64,000 nucleotides of DNA from contig RDXX01000011.1 in assembly GCA_004292955.1 (NCBI GenBank), positions 171,336 to 235,335 on the forward strand. Reading direction: 5' to 3'. This DNA is from Oscillatoriales cyanobacterium. GTDB taxonomy: Bacteria > Cyanobacteriota > Cyanobacteriia > Cyanobacteriales > Microcoleaceae. A program made the translations under genes and the position numbers. Below are positions 62,176 to 64,000 of this stretch, in pieces. How positions within the stretch are numbered: position 1 is the first letter of the stretch; each line of letters begins with the position of its first letter. The notes under the pieces were generated by a model. That model saw only the letters and a list, made by a program, of their open reading frames with translations, was not told the origin of the DNA and made no database searches.

Positions 62176-64000
62176 ATGTGTCTAGAGCCAGGGTATATCC
62201 TTCACGAAAGGTACCAAATTATCAAGAAATTGGGACAGGGAGGGTTTGCGATTACCTACAAGGCTAACGATCTAGCCAAACCCGGAAATCCCGAGTGCGT
62301 TGTTAAGGAAATTCCTTTTCCTTCATCGAATGCTCCGCACGTCTTGGAGAAGGCAAGGACGCAATTTGAAAAGGAAGCTAGTGCTTTGCGCTGTCTCGGC
62401 AATCACCCGTGCATTCCCCAATTATTCGCTTACTTTGAAGAAAACGACCATTTTTACTTAATTCAAGAATACATTGAAGGACATCAGCTCAAGGAAGAAC
62501 TCACTCCAGGTACACAGTGGGAAGAGGATCGGGCGATCGCCTTGTTGCTGGAAATTCTGGAAATTTTAAAGTTCGTCCATAAACAAAATATTATTCATCG
62601 CGATATTACACCTTCTAACTTAATTCGGCGCACAACAGATAACAAAATTGTTTTAATTGATTTTGGGGCTGTCAAAGAAATCAGCACTTTGACTGCTGAC
62701 TCTACAGGTAGAATATTCACATCGCAGGCGATCGGCACCAGCGGTTATATGTCTCCGGAACAATCAAATGGGCGTACTGCCCATGCTGGTAATGATATTT
62801 ACTCCGTAGGGATGATCGTGATTCAAGTTCTCACCGGGAAGCATCCCACAGAGCTCAAAAACTACGATGGTGCTGGTGAAATTATCTGGCATGACTCCAC
62901 GTCCGATCGCACTCCGCTACCAGTGAGTGATAATCTAAAAAATATTCTCGATCGGATGGTTCGCTTCCACTATCGAATAAATCGATATCAATCTGTGACT
63001 GAGGTTTTGCGAGACTTGAACGCGATGCGATCGCCTCTATTACTCGAACCTGCGCCGAATTTGGGAGCGTCTGATTCTGATGAAGTTTCGCCAAACCAGG
63101 ATTCGCCACCGAGCAAAGAACCCGAGTCAGGCCAAACTCCGCCGCAGGGGCGATCGCGCTTTCGCTGGCTGCTGTTGGGTGTTGCGGTAATTGCCGCAGG
63201 GGCGATCGTAATTTCAATCCCCAAAATTTACCCGCTAATCCCCAGAATTTCCCAGCCACAAACGCTACCTACACCCTCCCCAGATGGTGTAAGTTCTGGC
63301 GAAAAACTTCTAGTGCAAACCTCCGCCCTTTGGTCAAAACAAAGGGGAATCAATGAGTTTGCCGAAGCCAATTATTCTGAAGCTTTAAAATTGCTCAAAC
63401 AGTCCTGGCGAGAAGACCGCAGAGACCCAGAAACTTTAATTTACATGAACAATGCCCTGCTCAAAGCAATCAATGCAGAGTATTATACCATCGCAATTGT
63501 TGTTCCCATCCGCAGAAATCAGGACGGTAGCATTGTCAACGCAGATTTAGCCGAAGAACTGCTGCGAGGTCTTGCTCAAGCTCAAACTGAAGTTAATTTA
63601 GGTCTCCTCGTTGCAAATAACAGCAATAAAGATTTTCCCGGTCAAGGCTTTCTCGAACCAAAAGCTATTAGGAAAAAAGGTCTCAGAATCATCATCGCGG
63701 ATGACGGCAATATCAAATCCTACGCAAAGCAAAGGGCAAATTACCTAGTCACTCAGCCCGATATTTTAGCCGTCATCGGACACTACACCAGCGACATGAC
63801 CGTGGAAACAGTAGATATTTACAATCAAAATAAACTAATCGCCATTTCTCCGGGAAGCACAACAGAAGAACTAACGCGCAAACCTCGGAAATTTTTCTTT
63901 CGGACAGCCCCAACAACTAGCAAAGAAGCTGAAGGCTTAGTAAATCAACTGATTAAAGTCGGTGCAAAAAAAGTAGCAGTTTTTTACAATCCCAACAGTC
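62176..64000 (+). CDS. Ser/Thr protein kinase fused to a periplasmic-binding-protein domain, partial
   Basis: A protein of more than 608 residues that runs off the right edge. The kinase domain (1-290) has LGQGGFAITYKA, the VKEIPFP lysine, IIHRDITPSNLIRR (141-150), VLIDFGAVKEI (DFG at 162) and GTSGYMSPEQ. The usual catalytic-loop Lys of HRDxKPxN is Thr145. A Pro/Ser-rich linker and one transmembrane helix (WLLLGVAVIAAGAIVISIP, about 331-350) follow. From about 436 (YYTIAIVVPIRRNQDG) is a type I periplasmic-binding domain like branched-chain amino-acid receptors (DILAVIGHYTSDMTVETVDI; NKLIAISPGST). It looks like a transmembrane nutrient-sensing kinase. Confidence 0.9.
   Translation, partial: MCLEPGYILHERYQIIKKLGQGGFAITYKANDLAKPGNPECVVKEIPFPSSNAPHVLEKARTQFEKEASALRCLGNHPCIPQLFAYFEENDHFYLIQEYIEGHQLKEELTPGTQWEEDRAIALLLEILEILKFVHKQNIIHRDITPSNLIRRTTDNKIVLIDFGAVKEISTLTADSTGRIFTSQAIGTSGYMSPEQSNGRTAHAGNDIYSVGMIVIQVLTGKHPTELKNYDGAGEIIWHDSTSDRTPLPVSDNLKNILDRMVRFHYRINRYQSVTEVLRDLNAMRSPLLLEPAPNLGASDSDEVSPNQDSPPSKEPESGQTPPQGRSRFRWLLLGVAVIAAGAIVISIPKIYPLIPRISQPQTLPTPSPDGVSSGEKLLVQTSALWSKQRGINEFAEANYSEALKLLKQSWREDRRDPETLIYMNNALLKAINAEYYTIAIVVPIRRNQDGSIVNADLAEELLRGLAQAQTEVNLGLLVANNSNKDFPGQGFLEPKAIRKKGLRIIIADDGNIKSYAKQRANYLVTQPDILAVIGHYTSDMTVETVDIYNQNKLIAISPGSTTEELTRKPRKFFFRTAPTTSKEAEGLVNQLIKVGAKKVAVFYNPNS

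Overview
The window comes from a filamentous, non-heterocystous cyanobacterium of the Microcoleus/Oscillatoria/Phormidium type. This is inferred from abundant GCGATCGC-like HIP1 sites, heptanucleotide tracts (ATTACCA, CCTTCTT, ACAGTTG), typical cyanobacterial families (Ccs1/CcdA, HetZ family, CrtE, UbiB-like kinases, pentapeptide repeats, Ser/Thr kinase fusions) and a cyanobacterial-type geosmin operon. No replication genes, prophage or CRISPR array were seen. Much of the intergenic space is small mobile DNA: at least six MITE-like families, two TnpB elements and one decayed IS200/IS605-type remnant.

Layout. 0.4-7.0 kb: a TPR protein, a cyclophilin fused to RTX repeats, a TnpB element with a divergent ribbon-helix-helix gene, a Tat-exported peroxiredoxin, a PsiE-like membrane protein and iron SOD. 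8.0-12.4 kb: one 4.3-kb gene encoding a glycosyltransferase fused to a half condensation domain, adenylation, carrier and thioesterase domains, preceded by three 16-bp direct repeats. 12.8-20.5 kb: clpS, ccdA-ccs1 (cytochrome c maturation), a DUF4258/DUF2283 pair, queF, a coiled-coil membrane protein, speD and a pentapeptide-repeat protein. 20.5-21.9 kb has no convincing gene. 22-30.5 kb: envelope and stress proteins, a truncated sensor-like protein, an FkbM methyltransferase and an M42 peptidase. 30.5-33.3 kb: tRNA-Glu followed by a compact toxin-antitoxin-like island (HEPN pair, HicB-like, PemK pair, orphan DUF433). 33.3-46.5 kb: UbiB-like kinase, GAF histidine kinase, second TnpB element, leuD, NUDIX, folD, a methyltransferase, GNAT and LysR.

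46.6-52.2 kb is the most coherent system: geosmin synthase (geoA) followed on the same strand by two paralogous proteins carrying a cyclic-nucleotide-binding-like domain. I read these as family 2B encapsulin shell proteins, which would make this a candidate terpene-synthesising nanocompartment. crtE and a PAP2-like gene start just beyond geoA on the opposite strand, so isoprenoid-related genes sit around it. A MITE lies one base from the stop codon of the first shell gene and another lies in front of the second.

54-64 kb: YbjN protein, ferritin-like protein, fasciclin protein, a CobW GTPase with a long His/Asp metal-binding tract, D-aminoacyl-tRNA deacylase, a HetZ-family regulator, a ZIP-like protein that seems to have lost its middle, and a Ser/Thr kinase with a periplasmic-binding-protein domain that runs off the window.

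All identifications rest on reading motifs by eye; no database search was run.
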